From: Pleurodeles waltl
Lineage: Eukaryota; Chordata; Amphibia; Caudata; Salamandridae
Assembly (NCBI RefSeq): GCF_031143425.1
Contig: NC_090447.1
Span: 136,357,106-136,421,105, forward strand
Length of the DNA stretch: 64,000 nt
Reading direction: 5' to 3'
Part shown: positions 35,211 through 47,649 of the stretch, one piece after another
Numbering within the stretch: the first letter of the stretch is position 1
Layout: each line of letters starts with the position of its first letter
Notes under the pieces: generated by a model
Database searches by the model: none
What the model saw: only the letters and a program-made list of their open reading frames with translations
What the model was told of the DNA's origin: nothing
Translations under genes and position numbers: made by a program

Positions 35211-35322
35211 TCCTGTGGGACTCATTCACCACCACGTCTCCTTTTGCATTGAAAGTGAAGCTACAAATTGAGTTTGCACACTTTCAAACAAGTAGAAATA
35301 TTGGTGAATATGTCCCACAGGA
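35211..35322. repeat. 112-bp foldback
   Basis: TCCTGTGGGACTCATTCACCA (35211-35231) pairs with TGGTGAATATGTCCCACAGGA (35302-35322), with one short mismatched block. Probably a minimal MITE. It lies 24 bases before the left end of Harbinger element 2. Confidence 0.75.
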
Positions 35323-35899
35323 CATTTGTTTGACATATCACACTTAGGCCCTTATTATGACCCTGGCGGTAAATCCCGCTTACCACCACACTGATGGCCA
35401 GCAACTTACTGCTGCGGCACCAGATATATGTTCACCATATTATGACACACAGAATTCAGCCACATACACAAATCCACCAGAACAAAGGTCAGTGATAAAG
35501 TGGCGGTATCAAAACCCACACAGCTATGCCAACAGAACATCGCCCACCACATTATGACCCACGAATCACCATGGTGGACATTCAACGGCGGTAAACCATT
35601 GGCGGTACATACAACCACGCTCACAATGGACACCCACAGACAAAACAACACCGCATTGGACAATTCAAGCTACACATACTTGACACCCATACACACACCA
35701 TACCCTCACACCCACACCACTATAAAACACACACCCACATTACCCACAGTACAAATCATTGGCACAAGACTGACACCAAGACCACTGATACAACTACATA
35801 CACACACTACATACACCCATACATCCCTCACGCACCCCAATTCACACACCCTAACACATTACCCAAAACACCCTCACCAACACACATCACATAACGCCA

Positions 35900-37495
35900 A
35901 TGGTACAACAATGGCACCCCTGTTTCACTGAGGAGAAGTTAAGGGTCATGGGGGAGGAAATTGTCAGGGTAGAGCCACGGCTATTTGGAGTACAGGTTCA
36001 GCAGATATCAATAGCTGGGAAGATGGAGCTATGGCAGATAATTCTGGACTGGGTCAACGCCTTGAGACAGCATCCCAGAACACGGGACAACATCAGAAAG
36101 AGGGGGAACGACCTACATGGGAAGGTACCTTCCATAGCAGCAACACACCAGCTCGTGATCCAGAGTACTGGCGGTGGACCCCCATCTACTCCCCCACAAC
36201 TCACAGCATGGGAGGAGCAAGTCTTGACAATACTGCATCCTGAAGGCCTGGCCGGAGTCGGATGAGGATTGGACTCTGGTAAGTCAACCCTCCACTACTC
36301 TCACCCCCCCTACCTGCATGCCATCACATACCCTCAGCCTCACTCCCGTCACTCCACTACATCTCACACGCTCCACCATCACATCTCATTAATCCCAATG
36401 CCAATTCCTGCATGCTGTACCAATGCATGGACACCCCTCACAGCCCTGCATGGACACTCATCACTAAAGAATGCACAGCATAGAAAACTAACAATCCCAC
36501 CATACACCAACATGCACAAGTAAAAGCTGGAAGGGCAACACCAACCAGAGAGGGGAAGCCAGGGATGTACAATATGTCATACACCTTAACCATAACACAT
36601 TGTTTACATCCCCACAGGTACCCCAGCCAATGTCACTGGAGAGGAGGTACCAGCACTATCCAGTCCTCCAACTTAAGAGGACTACAGTGATAACAGTAAC
36701 TCTGGGCTTCAGGATTGGACAATCTACCTGGCCCATCAGGCACAACTGGACAGCCGGTTTCCCAAGCCCAGTCACAGACCATCACAGAGCCTCCCCCATT
36801 CAGAAAACAACACCACAGCACCCACCAAGCATCCCCAAACCTCTGTCCACAGGACACGTCACACAGCAGTGTGCCCACCTACACAGGGACCCTAGGCCAC
36901 ATCTCACACACAAGACAATCAGGGACGAGGGGTCAGTGGCAGTGGGCACACCGCTCAGGGGACAGAGGCACAGGCCAAGAGGGACACTGTGAGGGCTGCT
37001 GTGCGCCAGGGGGAGCACAGGACCAGGGAACCGACTCTCCAGGAGGCACTCTCTGAGATCCTGGGAGCCTATCAACATTCTCAGGACACGATAGGCTAGA
37101 TCCTAGACAATGTGCAGGAGAACAGGTGGCTACAGGAGGGACAATACCAGGGGATCAGGGAGGACTTGCAGCCCATCGACAACACCCTGATCTCCATAGC
37201 AGGGGTGTTGGCAGACATGGCCAACATTATGAGGGAGGCAGTGTCACACCAGAGGGTCCCTGCCACTAGCCAGTCATCTGAACATCCTTCCACTTCCGCA
37301 GCCACTAGTGGCCAGGAGGCCCGCCACAGACCCCACAGGCCACCAGCACCCCCCCCACTGGAGAAGGTGAACCACCCTGTAAACATTCCCTGCGATCCAG
37401 ACAGAAGACAGAAACACTTGCCAAGACCCCACAAGGAAATTAGACTCTCCTGGTTGTCCCCCTTGTGCCCCACTCAGTCACCCTATCGACCTTGA
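35900..37495 (+). pseudogene. Harbinger Myb/SANT-like protein 1 (two exons)
   Basis: Exon 1 (about 35900-36278) encodes a Myb/SANT-like domain: FTEEKLRVMGEEIVRVEP, LFG, KMELWQIILDWVNAL, then a GPPSTPPQLTAWEEQVL linker. The donor is GTAAGT at 36279. The intron ends in CCCCACAG (36617). Exon 2 joins in phase and encodes a polar region, then a likely coiled coil at 37025-37240 (LQEALSEILGAYQHS, LADMANIMREAV) and a Pro-rich tail ending at 37495. Stops are visible at 36262-36264 (GGTGGA in element 1, GGATGA here), near 36672 and near 37096. By family knowledge it is the DNA-binding partner of the transposase. Confidence 0.8.
36279..36617 (+). other. Intron of Harbinger Myb-like gene 1
   Basis: GTAAGT...CCACAG, 339 bases, with a pyrimidine-rich 3' end. 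Phase is preserved across the junction (codon split G|GT), which supports the exon model. Confidence 0.7.
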
Positions 37496-37913
37496 ACTGC
37501 CATTGCTCCCCTTCCTATGTCCCCATAGACAATGCACCTGTGCTACAAACAGATTGGAACAATACCCTGGACTTTCCCCCATCATCACCCCATCCCCTCT
37601 ATATATTAGCACTATAATAAACACCCTTTGATAAAAATCGATTTTGAGTATGTCATGTATTTCAAATATGTATTGATTGAAACAGGTACAACCATTGCAA
37701 ATTAACTATGCATAGAAAGAGCATTGAATTAATGACCTGTAGCTGCCTGTTGTGATCACACCAGGAGTAGTTGTCAAATCACCATCATCTGCAAAATGAA
37801 TAGCCAGAGGTAACAGTAAGTGGGTATAGAAGTGGGAAATACCAGCATGCCAATGCCACACAGAATGCAACCAAAGTCATTGATATGTAAAGTTGCACTG
37901 TCTCACCTGTGTG

Positions 37914-39109
37914 TCATTGGAAGTACTGACGGATTACAGATGTTCTGTTGTCCACATCCTCATCGTCTGCCTCCTCATCCTCACTGTCCACAGGGTCCAC
38001 TACTGCCACAGGGGCATCTCCAGCTCCTCCTGCAGAAAAGGGAATGGCGTCTGAGGGCCAGGTTGTGTAACATGCAGCATGCCACCACTATCTGGCAGAC
38101 CTTTTGGGGTGAGTAGCACAGGGATCCACCTGTTAGATAGAGGTAACGGAACCTGGCCTTCAGGAGGCCAAAGGTCCTTTCAATTATCCTTTTGGTTCAC
38201 CCATGTGCCTCATTATAACATTCTTCTGCCCTTGTCCCGGCATTCCTCACAGGGGTCAGCAGCCATGATAGGTTTGGGTAACCAGAGTTACCTGCAAATA
38301 CTGAGGGACAACATTTAGCCACACACTATCCCATATGGCCAACACCACAGCCATACACCAACATATACTGTGTGAGAATCAGGGCTCACCTATTAGATGC
38401 ACCCTGTGCCTCTGTAGTTGGGCCATCACATTTGGGATGCTGCTATTCCTTATGACAAAGACATCATGCACCGACCCAGGATACTTAACACTGATGTGGG
38501 GAATATACTGGTCTGCCAAGCACACCATCTGCACATTCATAGAGTGGAAACTCTTACGAATCCTGAACACCTGTTCTTTCTGGCGGGGGAGGGACAAATG
38601 CAATATGTGTTCCTTCGATCCCCCCAATTATATTGGGGATATGGCCTATTGCATAAAACAGTGGCCAAATCATCAGCCTGGGGAAATGCAATGTAGCTTC
38701 ACATGTGTTTTATCAGGGCAGACAACACTCTTATCAGCACTATTGAGAACATTGGCTCTGACATTCCTGCTGCCAAGCCAACTGTCACTTGGAAAGTACC
38801 AGTTGCCAGGAAATGGAGAACTGATAGCACTTGCACAAAACGGGGGATCCCAGTGGGATGACGAATAGCAGATATCAGGTCAGGCTCCAATTGGGCACAC
38901 AGCTCTGTGATTGTGGCCCTGTCCAGTTTATAGGTGAGTATTATGTGCCTGTCCTGCAGTGTAGCCAAGTCCACCAGGGGTCTGTACACGAGGGTATGTC
39001 TCCATCTTCTATTCATCCGCAGAAGTAGGAATCTAAGGGACAAAAGACTGAGGAGGCTGTCACAAACTGAACAATGGAGCCACAACAGTAGTCTGAAATT
39101 TATAAACAT
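37914..39109 (-). pseudogene. HARBI1-like: HARBI1-type transposase
   Basis: DDE nuclease of PIF/Harbinger elements. From the N-terminus on the - strand: VYRPLVDLATLQDR and a helix-turn-helix-like segment ending GIPRFVQVLSVLHFLATG (39109-38699); a stop where HMRSYIAFP would be expected (38697); NIIGGIEGTH at about 38605-38635; SMNVQMVCLADQ and PGSVHDVFVIRNS (second catalytic Asp); GYPNLSWLLTP; TKRIIERTFGLLKARF (catalytic Glu); an acidic tail ending RTSVIRQYFQ with its stop at 37914-37916. The first catalytic Asp is Glu (codon GAA, 38614-38616). At least three frame changes are needed. The length without indels (~398 codons) fits an autonomous-element transposase. Dead copy. Confidence 0.9.
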
Positions 39110-39261
39110 GTTATGGGACAGTGTGAATTGTCAAGTGTGTGCCTATTTATCCTGTGACACAGCATTATTCCATAGGCCTGCCCCCCCACCGAGAATGGCG
39201 TCTGCCTGTACCGTGTGGAGGGACAGGTGGAAGTGAGGTAATGACGCTGACATTGTGCACC

Positions 39262-41990
39262 GTGGCGGGAGGCAGTCCTACCCTGTACAGACTGCTGTAT
39301 GGGCCTCCAGACCAACACTTGTGTGTACACTGTGGGCACAATGCATGTGGCATGAATATATGTAGGTGTGTGTGAAGGCATTGTGTAAGGGGGGAGGGAT
39401 GTCCTCTTGGCTGGGTACACGTTGAGTGCTTGGCTATGTGTGTGCCAATAGTGATCGAAACGGGTATGGTGGGTCATACGTGCTACAGGCTGGACTGTTT
39501 GCCTAATGGTGTTCTCCTGTCTGTATTGCCTCTGCAGGTCAGCTCCCATCAAAAGATGGGTATATGGCGTGCCATCGCCAAGGAGGTGTGGACCCTGGGG
39601 GTCTATAGCTGGCAGAGCACCCACTGACACAAACGGTGGGAGGATGTGAGATGCTAGGCATGGAAGACCGCAGAGGCCCAGCTGGGGATGGCCTACCAAT
39701 GAGGAAGGGGTGTCTGTCGAACCCTGACCCCCGATGGCCCGCATACTGATGGTGGCCTATCCAGAGCTGGATGGGTGCTTGAGGGCATCACAGCAGCCAC
39801 AAGGGGATGAGTACAGTGGCCATCATTGAAGGAAATAGAGGAGTGGTATCCGGGTGGCGGGTATGTGTCAGTGGGTGCCCCTAGGCCAGACATAGCAGCA
39901 TAGGTCCTTTGGTGGCTAAAGGTCTGAAGGGGAAATACTGCCTACCTACCTTGTTAGCATCCACTACTGGTTAGGGCTGGGTGGGTCCCAGGTGTGCTGC
40001 AGTTGGCGGTGTGTGCTCCTCCTCATGTCTTGGTGGCTAGCAATATCACTGGTAGTGCAATGCATAGTGCATAGGCCTGTTCCCTGTGTGTGAGGGTGCT
40101 GTGTACGCCAACTGTGGTGTTGGTGCAGTCACTGACCCAGTGTATCCTTTGTCTCTCTCCCCCCCCTTTCTTGTTTTGTCATCCTATCCTTATGTGCATT
40201 AGTATCATCTGTGGAGGAGCAGAGGCACCAGCGATGGAGGGAGCTGCATCCCAGAAGACCCTGGAGGCAGAGTCCACCGATGCTGAGGGCACCAGTGGGA
40301 CGGAGGGCAAGGGAAGCACCAGGGCAGAGCCTGGGGGGACAATACAGACACAGATACCTCTTCTGATGAGAGTTCCTTAGTGGTGGCGGACACCTCTGTG
40401 ACCACCCCAGCTACAGGTACAGCCGCCACCCCGCCCTCCCAGCATCCCCTCAGCAAGTTGCCTGTGCCCGCTCTCCCAGGAGGGTGGGCATCTCCTTTGC
40501 CCCATGCACCTCAGGCATTGCCCTAGTCAGCCCTGCTGCCCTGAGTGAGGAGGCTATTGACCTCCTGAGATCCATCTCTGAAGAGCAATCAGCCATTGTG
40601 AATGCCATCCAGGGGCTGGCAGCCCAGATGCAGCAATCTAATGCATTACTGGAGGGCATTCACAGTGAATTGGCAGCCCAACAGAGATTGATCCAGGCTC
40701 TGGCCTCCTCTCAGATTGCAGCCAATGTCCCTGTTTCAACTGTCCCCCCTCCAACTACCACTTCCCAGTCCCATTCTTCTTTACCCCAATCCATCCCAAG
40801 CACATAGCCAGACGAGCATGCACACAGGACAACACCCAAAAGTCTCACAGGTAAACACAAGCACCACACTTCATCCAACAGGCACTCATACAAACACCAT
40901 TCATTTGCAGACACAACAACATCCACTATTTCCACTGTCTCCCCCTCCTCCTCCTCCTCCACCACCAACCCAGTTACATCCACACTCACACCTGCATGCA
41001 CAACATCATCATCTACTACCTGCATCTCACCACACCAAGCAGAACACACACCTCACTGGCAGACACCTCCCCAACATCCATGCACACATCCCCTGGGTCC
41101 TCTCCCACCATGTCTGTCTCCCCTCCTGAAGTACACAAACTCAAGCACTCAGACTCCCAACAGCCATCCATCTCACAACAGCATGCAGCCCAAGCACCTG
41201 CACCAAAATCCAGCAGACAAACACCTCCAACAACCACTCCCTCATCCTCCACTCTCATTACTTCTCCCTCTTTCCGCCCCAAAGTCCCTAAAAAGATTTT
41301 CCTATCCACCATTGACCTCTTTCCTACCCCTCCCCCCCGTTCTGCACTTATGACCAGGGTATGAAGTACCCAGCCAGGCACCTCAGCCATACAGTCCACA
41401 GGCCCATTTTCATCAGCACCTACACGTAGTGGAAAGAATTCCAGACCACAATTACTGAAGGGGAAGGAGCCTGCACCGGCCACCAAGAAGGGGAAGGAGC
41501 CTGCACAAGCCAGCCAAAAGGGGAAGGAGCCTGCAGCAGCATTCACAGAGCCCCCACCGCCAGCCGTTGTTGTGCAGCCATCAGTGAGTGCAGGGGCTGA
41601 GCATGAGCCTCCCTCTACCACCACCACAGTGCAGCCATCGAAGGGTGCAGGGGCTGAGTAGGAGCTTCCCACTACACCCACCACCACAGTATAGCCATCG
41701 GAAGGTGCAGGGGCTGAGCAGGAGCCTCCCACTATCACCCCCACCACAGTGCAGCCATCGGAGGGTGCAGGGGCTGAGCAGGAGCCTCCCACTACCACTA
41801 CCACCACAGTACAGCCATCGGAGGGTGCAGGGACTGAACAGGAGCCTACCACAACCACCACCACCACAATGTAGCATCGGAGGGTGCAGGGGCTGAGCAG
41901 GGGCCTCCCACAACCACCACCACCACAGTTTAGCCATAGGAGGGTTCAGGGGCTGAACATGGGCCTCCCACTACCACCATCACAGTGCTG
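39262..41990 (+). pseudogene. Harbinger Myb/SANT-like protein 2 (decayed)
   Basis: Exon 1 remnant carries LYRLLYGPPDQ (about 39300). Exon 2 starts after CTCTGCAG (39537) with MGIWRAIAKEVWTLGVYS and KTAEAQLGMAY, matching 2600-2869 of element 1. Its donor has changed from GTGAGT to ATGAGT (39807). Exon 3 begins after CATTAG at 40201 and holds the acidic part, then EEAIDLLRSISEEQSAIVNAI and a helix (40540-40720), a Ser/Thr/Pro-rich tail and a Lys-rich KGKEPA repeat near 41460-41540, before entering the 60-bp array. Frame changes are frequent. Confidence 0.7.
41590..41990 (+). repeat. About 60-bp tandem array in Myb-like gene 2
   Basis: Six to seven units with GGTGCAGGGGCTGAGCAGGA and CCACCACAGTGCAGCCATCG. 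The usual spacing of 60 is a multiple of three, so the array was once translated. Two units now hold in-frame TAG codons where others have CAG. Confidence 0.85.
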
Positions 41991-42064
41991 CCCTCACCGC
42001 CAGCAGATGCATATGATCCAGCCACTGTGGGCTGCTGTGCGGCCTGCCCCCACCAGAACCTGTG

Positions 42065-42800
42065 GGGTATTCACCCACCTGAGAGACTGTGGCCTTGCAC
42101 TTCCCAGGACCAAGCACAGGGCAGGTTGCCCCCTCCAAAACCAGAGGCCAAGTCACCCACTCCAGAAACTGTGGCCCATCACTCCCCAGGACCAAGCACA
42201 GGGCATGTTGCCCCCTCCAGAACCAGTGGGCAAGTCACCCACTCCAGAGACTGTGGCCCATCACTCCCCAGGAAAAAGCACAGGGCATGTTGCCCCCTCC
42301 AGGACCATTGGGCAAGTCACCCACTCCAGAAACTGTGGCTCATTACTCCCCAGGACCAAGCACAGGGCATGTTGCCCTCTCCAGAACCAGTGGGCAAGTC
42401 ACCCACTCCAGAGACTGTGGCCCATCACTCCCCAGGACCAAGTACAGGGCATGTTGCTCCCTCCAGAATCAGTGGGCAAGTCACCCAATCCAGAAACTGT
42501 TGCCTTGCATTCCCCAGGACCAAGCACAGGGCATGTTGCCCCCTTTAGAACCAGTGGGCAAGTCACCCACTCCAGAGACTGTGGCCCATCACTCCCCAGG
42601 ACCAAGTACAGGGCATGTTGCTCCCTCCAGAATCAGTGGGCAAGTCACCCAATCCAGAAACTGTTGCCTTGCATTCCCCAGGACCAAGCACAGGGCATGT
42701 TGCCCCCTTTAGAACCAGTGGGCAAGTCACCCACTTGAGATACTGTGGCCTTGCACTGCCCAGGACCAAGCATAGGGCATGTTGCCCCCCTAGAACCAGT
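42065..42800 (+). repeat. 82-bp tandem array with a 165-bp higher-order copy
   Basis: About nine units of 82 bases, each with GAGACTGTGGCCCATCACTC, CCAGGACCAAGCACAGGGCA and GTGGGCAAGTCACCCA. Two adjacent dimers (about 42410-42574 and 42575-42739) are virtually identical, including unit-specific variants (AAGTACAGGG, GAAACTGTTGCC). This shows recent unequal exchange of a two-unit block. Confidence 0.9.
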
Positions 42801-43109
42801 GGTCTTGTTTACGCATCCGGCTGAGATGCCCCCCGAGGTGCCTGCCTATTTGCCAACTGATGCCCCTGTTGTGTTCTCTCCGTATTGGTGCAGGGATCGA
42901 GTGGGGCCTTGGACTTTGCCCTGTGGCCATGTGGCCCCTGAGAACTGTGGACCGGCAGTGTCACTTTTTTGCACATTTGTACTTATCTGTTGCATGGCCA
43001 CATCAACTTATTATTTTTGCTGTTGATCTTATTACAATCATTTTAGTCAATACCTATTTTCCTTGCATTATTCAGCCGATTTACAGGGATACATTCCTTT
43101 CTTGTGCAG

Positions 43110-43170
43110 CTGGTTATGTGTATGGTGTGTGTGTGTGTGTGTGGGGTGTGTGCTGTGCATGTGTGTGTCA
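43110..43170. repeat. GT-rich microsatellite
   Basis: Runs of GTGTGT with TGTGGGGTGTGTG. It lies in the right part of Harbinger element 2; the corresponding place in element 1 (6610-6650) has a shorter version. Confidence 0.8.
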
Positions 43171-44779
43171 TTCTTGTTTTTCTCCCCCCTCCCTTCTATG
43201 CTAGGCGGCTGTACTCTCCATCGTCGTCTTCGCCGGCATTGGCGTTCGTGGTAGAGTATAACGTAGAAGATCATCGGAAAGACTTTCAGTTCTGGTTCCA
43301 TGGAGGTGTGCTTCTTCCCTGTGTCTCCAATGGTGAGTCCTTTCTTTTCTGAGCTCTGTTTCCACCAGACTTTTGATGGCGTTGGTACCACCCCGGAAAA
43401 GGTGGTGGTTTGGCATGTCATAATATGGTGGGCGGAACTTTGTCTTCTTTCTGGCTGTAGGCGGCTACCACCTTGGTGACTGATGTTTCTGCCCTGGCGG
43501 TCGGTGTGGCACATGGCTGTCTTTCGGAGATATCACCGCCATGGTAATAATTTGGTGGTAGTCACTGCTAGCCTGTTGTCGGTATTACCGCCACTTTATC
43601 ACTGACCGCCAGGGTTGCAATAAAGGCCTTAGTCTGGTTCTCGTTGGCAATCATGATGGTCCCTGTGTAGCATACATACATTCCCTAACAAGCACTTCAC
43701 AATTCAGTCACGCCTTCAACATTTTGCCACACAGGTTACTACGTGACAATGTGGCATATGTTCTGTCCACTAGTATGTGCAGTGTGTGGACTATAATGCA
43801 CGTTAATCGAAAAGAACGCCTACCAGGTTTTCACAGCGGATAAAGGTGTTGAGCAGGCCATAAGGAAATTCATGAGTTCCAGAAGTAGATGAACTACAGT
43901 TCTGAGGCTGCTTGCCTAGAGAAGCAATAGCCCATGGACGTTTGGTATCCATGCACAGCAAATGAAAGCTTTACCTAATGGCAGCTCCACCTCAGTCAAT
44001 TTCCCAGAGCTTTGCTATCGTATGATACAACATAAAGCAAGCAGGGAAACAGAGGCCTGGCTGAGATGGGCACTGGGGACAGCAAACAAAACTCTCCTGT
44101 CTCTTTCCCTGCTTCTAGCACATTTTACATCGACAACATGATTGATCTTCTTTGAATGTTTTAGGAATGCGGTCAGCAAAGTGCTGCTCCTACAGCCTTG
44201 CCACATCCTCTAGAACATATGAAGTGCTGGCTGCTGCTTCTGTAGCAGCAGTGAGACTTTTAATCACAGACAACTGAAAGTCAAAGAAAGACATGAGCCT
44301 TCCTGTGGTTGTCTGACGATAAACAGCATATTCTTTGTATGTTGCTATCTGGATCAGGTGGGAAACAGTTTCTTGTACCAGGAACAAGTTTTACGACACG
44401 CGTTGTACGGTTGAAGAACCTGGTCATTCTTGTCCACTCCACCCATGTACTTATTGTATTCAAGTATACAGGTGGGCTTGTGGACTTCGGTCATCTGACC
44501 CTAAACCGTTATTGGGGAAGTGCTCTCATCATGAATTGCAGTGAGCACGTATTCACCACACCTATCCGAGAACTTGACTGCGAACAGTTCGTTGGAATGC
44601 AACACAGTACTCTCTGACTTCTGGAGCTTCTTGAAGAGGGCTGTATGATGGAACAATGAATGCAATTACCACGATTGCCTTTACAACGTGGTAAATACAA
44701 CATATCCGTCATTACAACAAATGTACTTACAACAAATGATTTTTTACCACAAAAATGCCTTTACCCCGAAACTTTTGTG

Positions 44780-44780
44780 G

Positions 44781-44820
<40 letters not shown>
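44780..44820. repeat. (TA)n(CA)n microsatellite
   Basis: About twelve TA repeats directly followed by about nine CA repeats. Confidence 0.95.
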
Positions 44821-45059
44821 AGTTGCCACCCACAAACCTCCCTCACCCTAAACCCCAATAATTTCCTTACCACCCCAAAACCCATGCCCACCCAAAAAAC
44901 AAAAAAGGGGAACATCCGGAACAACGACTCCGGAACAGCGACCTCCGTTGTTAACGCAAGCGGAACCACGCTTGAGTTACAAATGACTCTCCTTTTCTTT
45001 GCCTTAACCACCCCTGAACAATGCACATGAGTGGTTAAGGCAGAGAAAAAGGGAGAGTG

Positions 45060-47440
45060 CATCGGGAGATGATACGGTCAGATAAGTGGGGCTGGGGCAG
45101 GGTTGGGGATAGTTTTTAGAGGTGGGGTGGATTAAGGGCTTGGGGTGGGAGGAGGTCTGTGTAGTTTGTTTTTTAGTGGTGGGGTCGGGGGACCAGGCTA
45201 GTTCTGTTTTTTAAGGGCAGCGGGGTCTTGGCAGTTCTGTTTTTAGGGGCAGGGTCGGGGTCAGGTAGTTTTCCTTTGGGTATGGGCTACTTTTGTTTTT
45301 GGGGCTGGGGGATCGGGGTAGTTTGTTTTTTGGAGGTGGGGAGTGGGGGCCTGAGGTAGTTTGTTTTTTGGGGTGGGGGTTGGGGTAGTTTGTTTTTTGA
45401 AGGTGGGGTGTGGGGGTCAGGGTAGTTTGGTTTTTGGGGGTGGGGTCGGGGTAGTTTGGTTTTTTGGTGGTGGAGGGCCAGGGTAATTTGATTTTTGGGG
45501 CTGTGGGGTCGGGGTAGATTAGTTTTTGGAGTTGGGGGTCGGGGTACTTTGATTTTTGGGGGTGGAGGTTGGAGAGTTAGGGTAGTATGGTTTTTGGGGT
45601 AGTTTAGTTTTTGGTGGTGGGAGTGGAGGGATCAAGATAGTTTGGTTTTTGGGGGAGGCGGGGTGGGTCAGGGTAGTTTGGTTTTTGGTGGTGGCGTGAG
45701 GGGTTGGGGTAGTTAGTGTTCTTGGGGGTGGGGGTTAGGGTAGTTTGGTTTTTGTGGGTGGGGGATCAGGGTAGATTGTTTTTTGGCGGTGGGGATAGTT
45801 TGGTTTTGGGGTGGGGGGTTGGAGTAGTTATTGTTTTTGGGGGTGGGGGGTCTGGGTAGTTAGTTTTTTGGGAGTGGGATTTGGGATAGTTTAGTTTTTG
45901 GGGTAGGGTGGGTGAATCTAGGCATTTTTGTTTTTAGGGGCAGGGTTGGGATCAGTTGTTTTTAGGATGGGTGGGTGAAGTCGGGGAGGGGTTTAGGGCT
46001 CAGAGTTGGTGGGAGGTATCCGGGGTAGTTTTGTTTTAGGGGTGGGGGTCAGGGTAGTTACATTTTTGGGGTGGGGGTACAGGATAGTTAGTGTTTTTGG
46101 GGGTGGGAGGTCAGGGTAGTTAGTGTTTTTAGGGTTGGGGTTCGGGGTATTTTGGTTTTTGGGGATGGAGTTTGAGATAGATTGGTTTTTGGGGTGGGGG
46201 TCAGGATAGTTTGATTGGGGAGGGGGCTTGAGGTAGTTTGTTTTTTGGGGAGGGGATCAGGGTAGTAGGTTTTTTGAAGGTGGGGTAGTTTGTTTTTTTG
46301 GGGGTGAGGATCAGGGTAGATTGTTTTTTGGGGGCAGGGGTCAGGGTACTTTGGTTTTTTGGGGTAGGGGTAGGACGGTTGGGGTAGTTCGCGTTTTGGG
46401 GGTGGGGGTCAGGGTAGTTTGGTTTTTGGAGGTGAGGAGTGGAGGGATCAAGGTAGTTTGGTTTTGAAGGGAGGGGTTGGGTGGGTCAGGGTATTTTGTT
46501 TTTTGGTGGTGGGGGTGGTGGGGTTGGGGGATTTAGTGTTCTTGGGGGTGGGGGTTATGGTAGTTTGGTTTTTGTGGGTGGGGGATCAGGGTAGATTTTT
46601 TTGGGGGGTTGTGGTAGTTTGGTTTTTTGGAGTGGGGGTGTTGGGATAGTTTTGTTTTTGGATGTGGGGTGGATGGATCCGGGTATTTTTGTTTTTAGGG
46701 GTGGGTGGGAATCAGTTGTTTCTATGGTGGGTGGGTGAGGTTGGGGAAGGGTTTAGGGCTTAGGGTGGATGGGAGATATCCAGGGTAGTTTTGTTTTAGG
46801 GGTGGGGCCAGGGTAGTTTTATTTTTGAGATGTGGGGGGCTGGGGTAAATAGTGTTTTTGGGGGTGGGTAGTTGGGGTAGATTGAATTTTGGGGTGGGGG
46901 TTCGGGGTATTTCTGTGTTTGGGGGGTTAGGGTAGTTTATTTCTTGGGGATGGGGGTCAGGATAGTTTCATTTTTGGGAGTGGGGTGGTGGATCCATGTT
47001 TGTTTTAGTTTTTAGGGGTGGGGTGTGGATCAGTTGTTTTTAGGGTGGGTGGGTGAGGTCGGTAAGGGTTTAGGGCTCAGGGTGTGTGGGAGGTATCCGG
47101 GGTAGTTTTGTTTTAGGTTTGGGGGTCAAGGTAGTTTCATTTTTGGGATGTGGGGGGACTGGGGTAGTTAGTGTTTTTAGGGGTGGGGTTTGTAGTAGAT
47201 TGGTTTTGGGGTGGGTGTTCGGGATAGTTCAGTTTTTGGGGGGTCAGGATAGTTTGGTTTTTGGGGGTGGGAGATCAGAGTAGTTAGTGTTTTTGGGGTG
47301 GGGGATCGGAGAAGTTTTGTTTTTAGGGGCAGGGTAGGGAGGTTGGTTGTTTTTAGGGCAGGTGGGTGAGGTCAGGAAAAGGGTTTAGGGCTCAGGGTGG
47401 GTGGGAGGTATCCGGGGTTTTTTATTTTAGAGGTGGGGTA
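45060..47440. repeat. G/T-rich degenerate minisatellite (2.4 kb)
   Basis: Dozens of imperfect units of roughly 40-55 bases around the theme GGGGTGGGGGTCAGGGTAGTTTGGTTTTTGG. The + strand is almost free of C over long stretches and holds very many GGG/GGGG runs, so G-quadruplex formation is likely on this strand. A higher-order unit is visible: the block with GGGTGGGTGAGG and GGTTTAGGGCTC recurs near 45980, 46735, 47050 and 47365. Confidence 0.9.
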
Positions 47441-47649
47441 CTTTAGTATTATGGGTGTGGTACTCCTGGGCCTTACAACAGGTGGGGGGTCGCATGCTAG
47501 AACCACGCATGCGGTTCCCACACATGCCTTTACTAAGCATGGTTTTACAATGAAAAATCACTGTAAGGGCATGCGTGGTAAAGGCATTAGTGGTAACAAA
47601 GAGGTCGTTGATCCGACCACGTTGTTCAGGCATGCTGGGTTTCAGCATT

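Larger units (their letters stand above)
35347..43628 (+). mobile_element. PIF/Harbinger element 2, near full-length (8.28 kb)
   Basis: Ends GGCCCTTATTATGACCCTGG (left) and, complemented from the right, GGCCTTTATTGCAACCCTGG. Both are followed inward by CGGT, and both are flanked by TTA (35344-35346, 43629-43631), the classic target duplication. Gene order: Myb/SANT-like 1 (+), HARBI1-type transposase (-), Myb/SANT-like 2 (+), then two tandem arrays and a CpG-rich right part. All three genes are damaged. It is the best template for reading the deleted copy at 908-7099, to which it is similar in the Myb exons and in the right 800 bases but not at the outermost termini. Confidence 0.92.

Noticed and set aside
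41016..41867. 283-codon frame on the - strand
   Set aside because: Opposite strand of the Ser/Thr/Pro-rich Myb-like tail and 60-bp array; composition is Gly/Val/Ser-rich only because of the repeat.
41884..42738. 284-codon frame on the + strand through the 82-bp array
   Set aside because: All three + frames are long here because the unit lacks stops; the period is not a multiple of three, so the protein repeat shifts frame every unit.
44755..45062. Frames with poly-YI or YIYIYI stretch
   Set aside because: Translation of the (TA)n(CA)n microsatellite.
46419..47283. Gly/Val-rich frames
   Set aside because: Accidental frames in the G/T-rich minisatellite.
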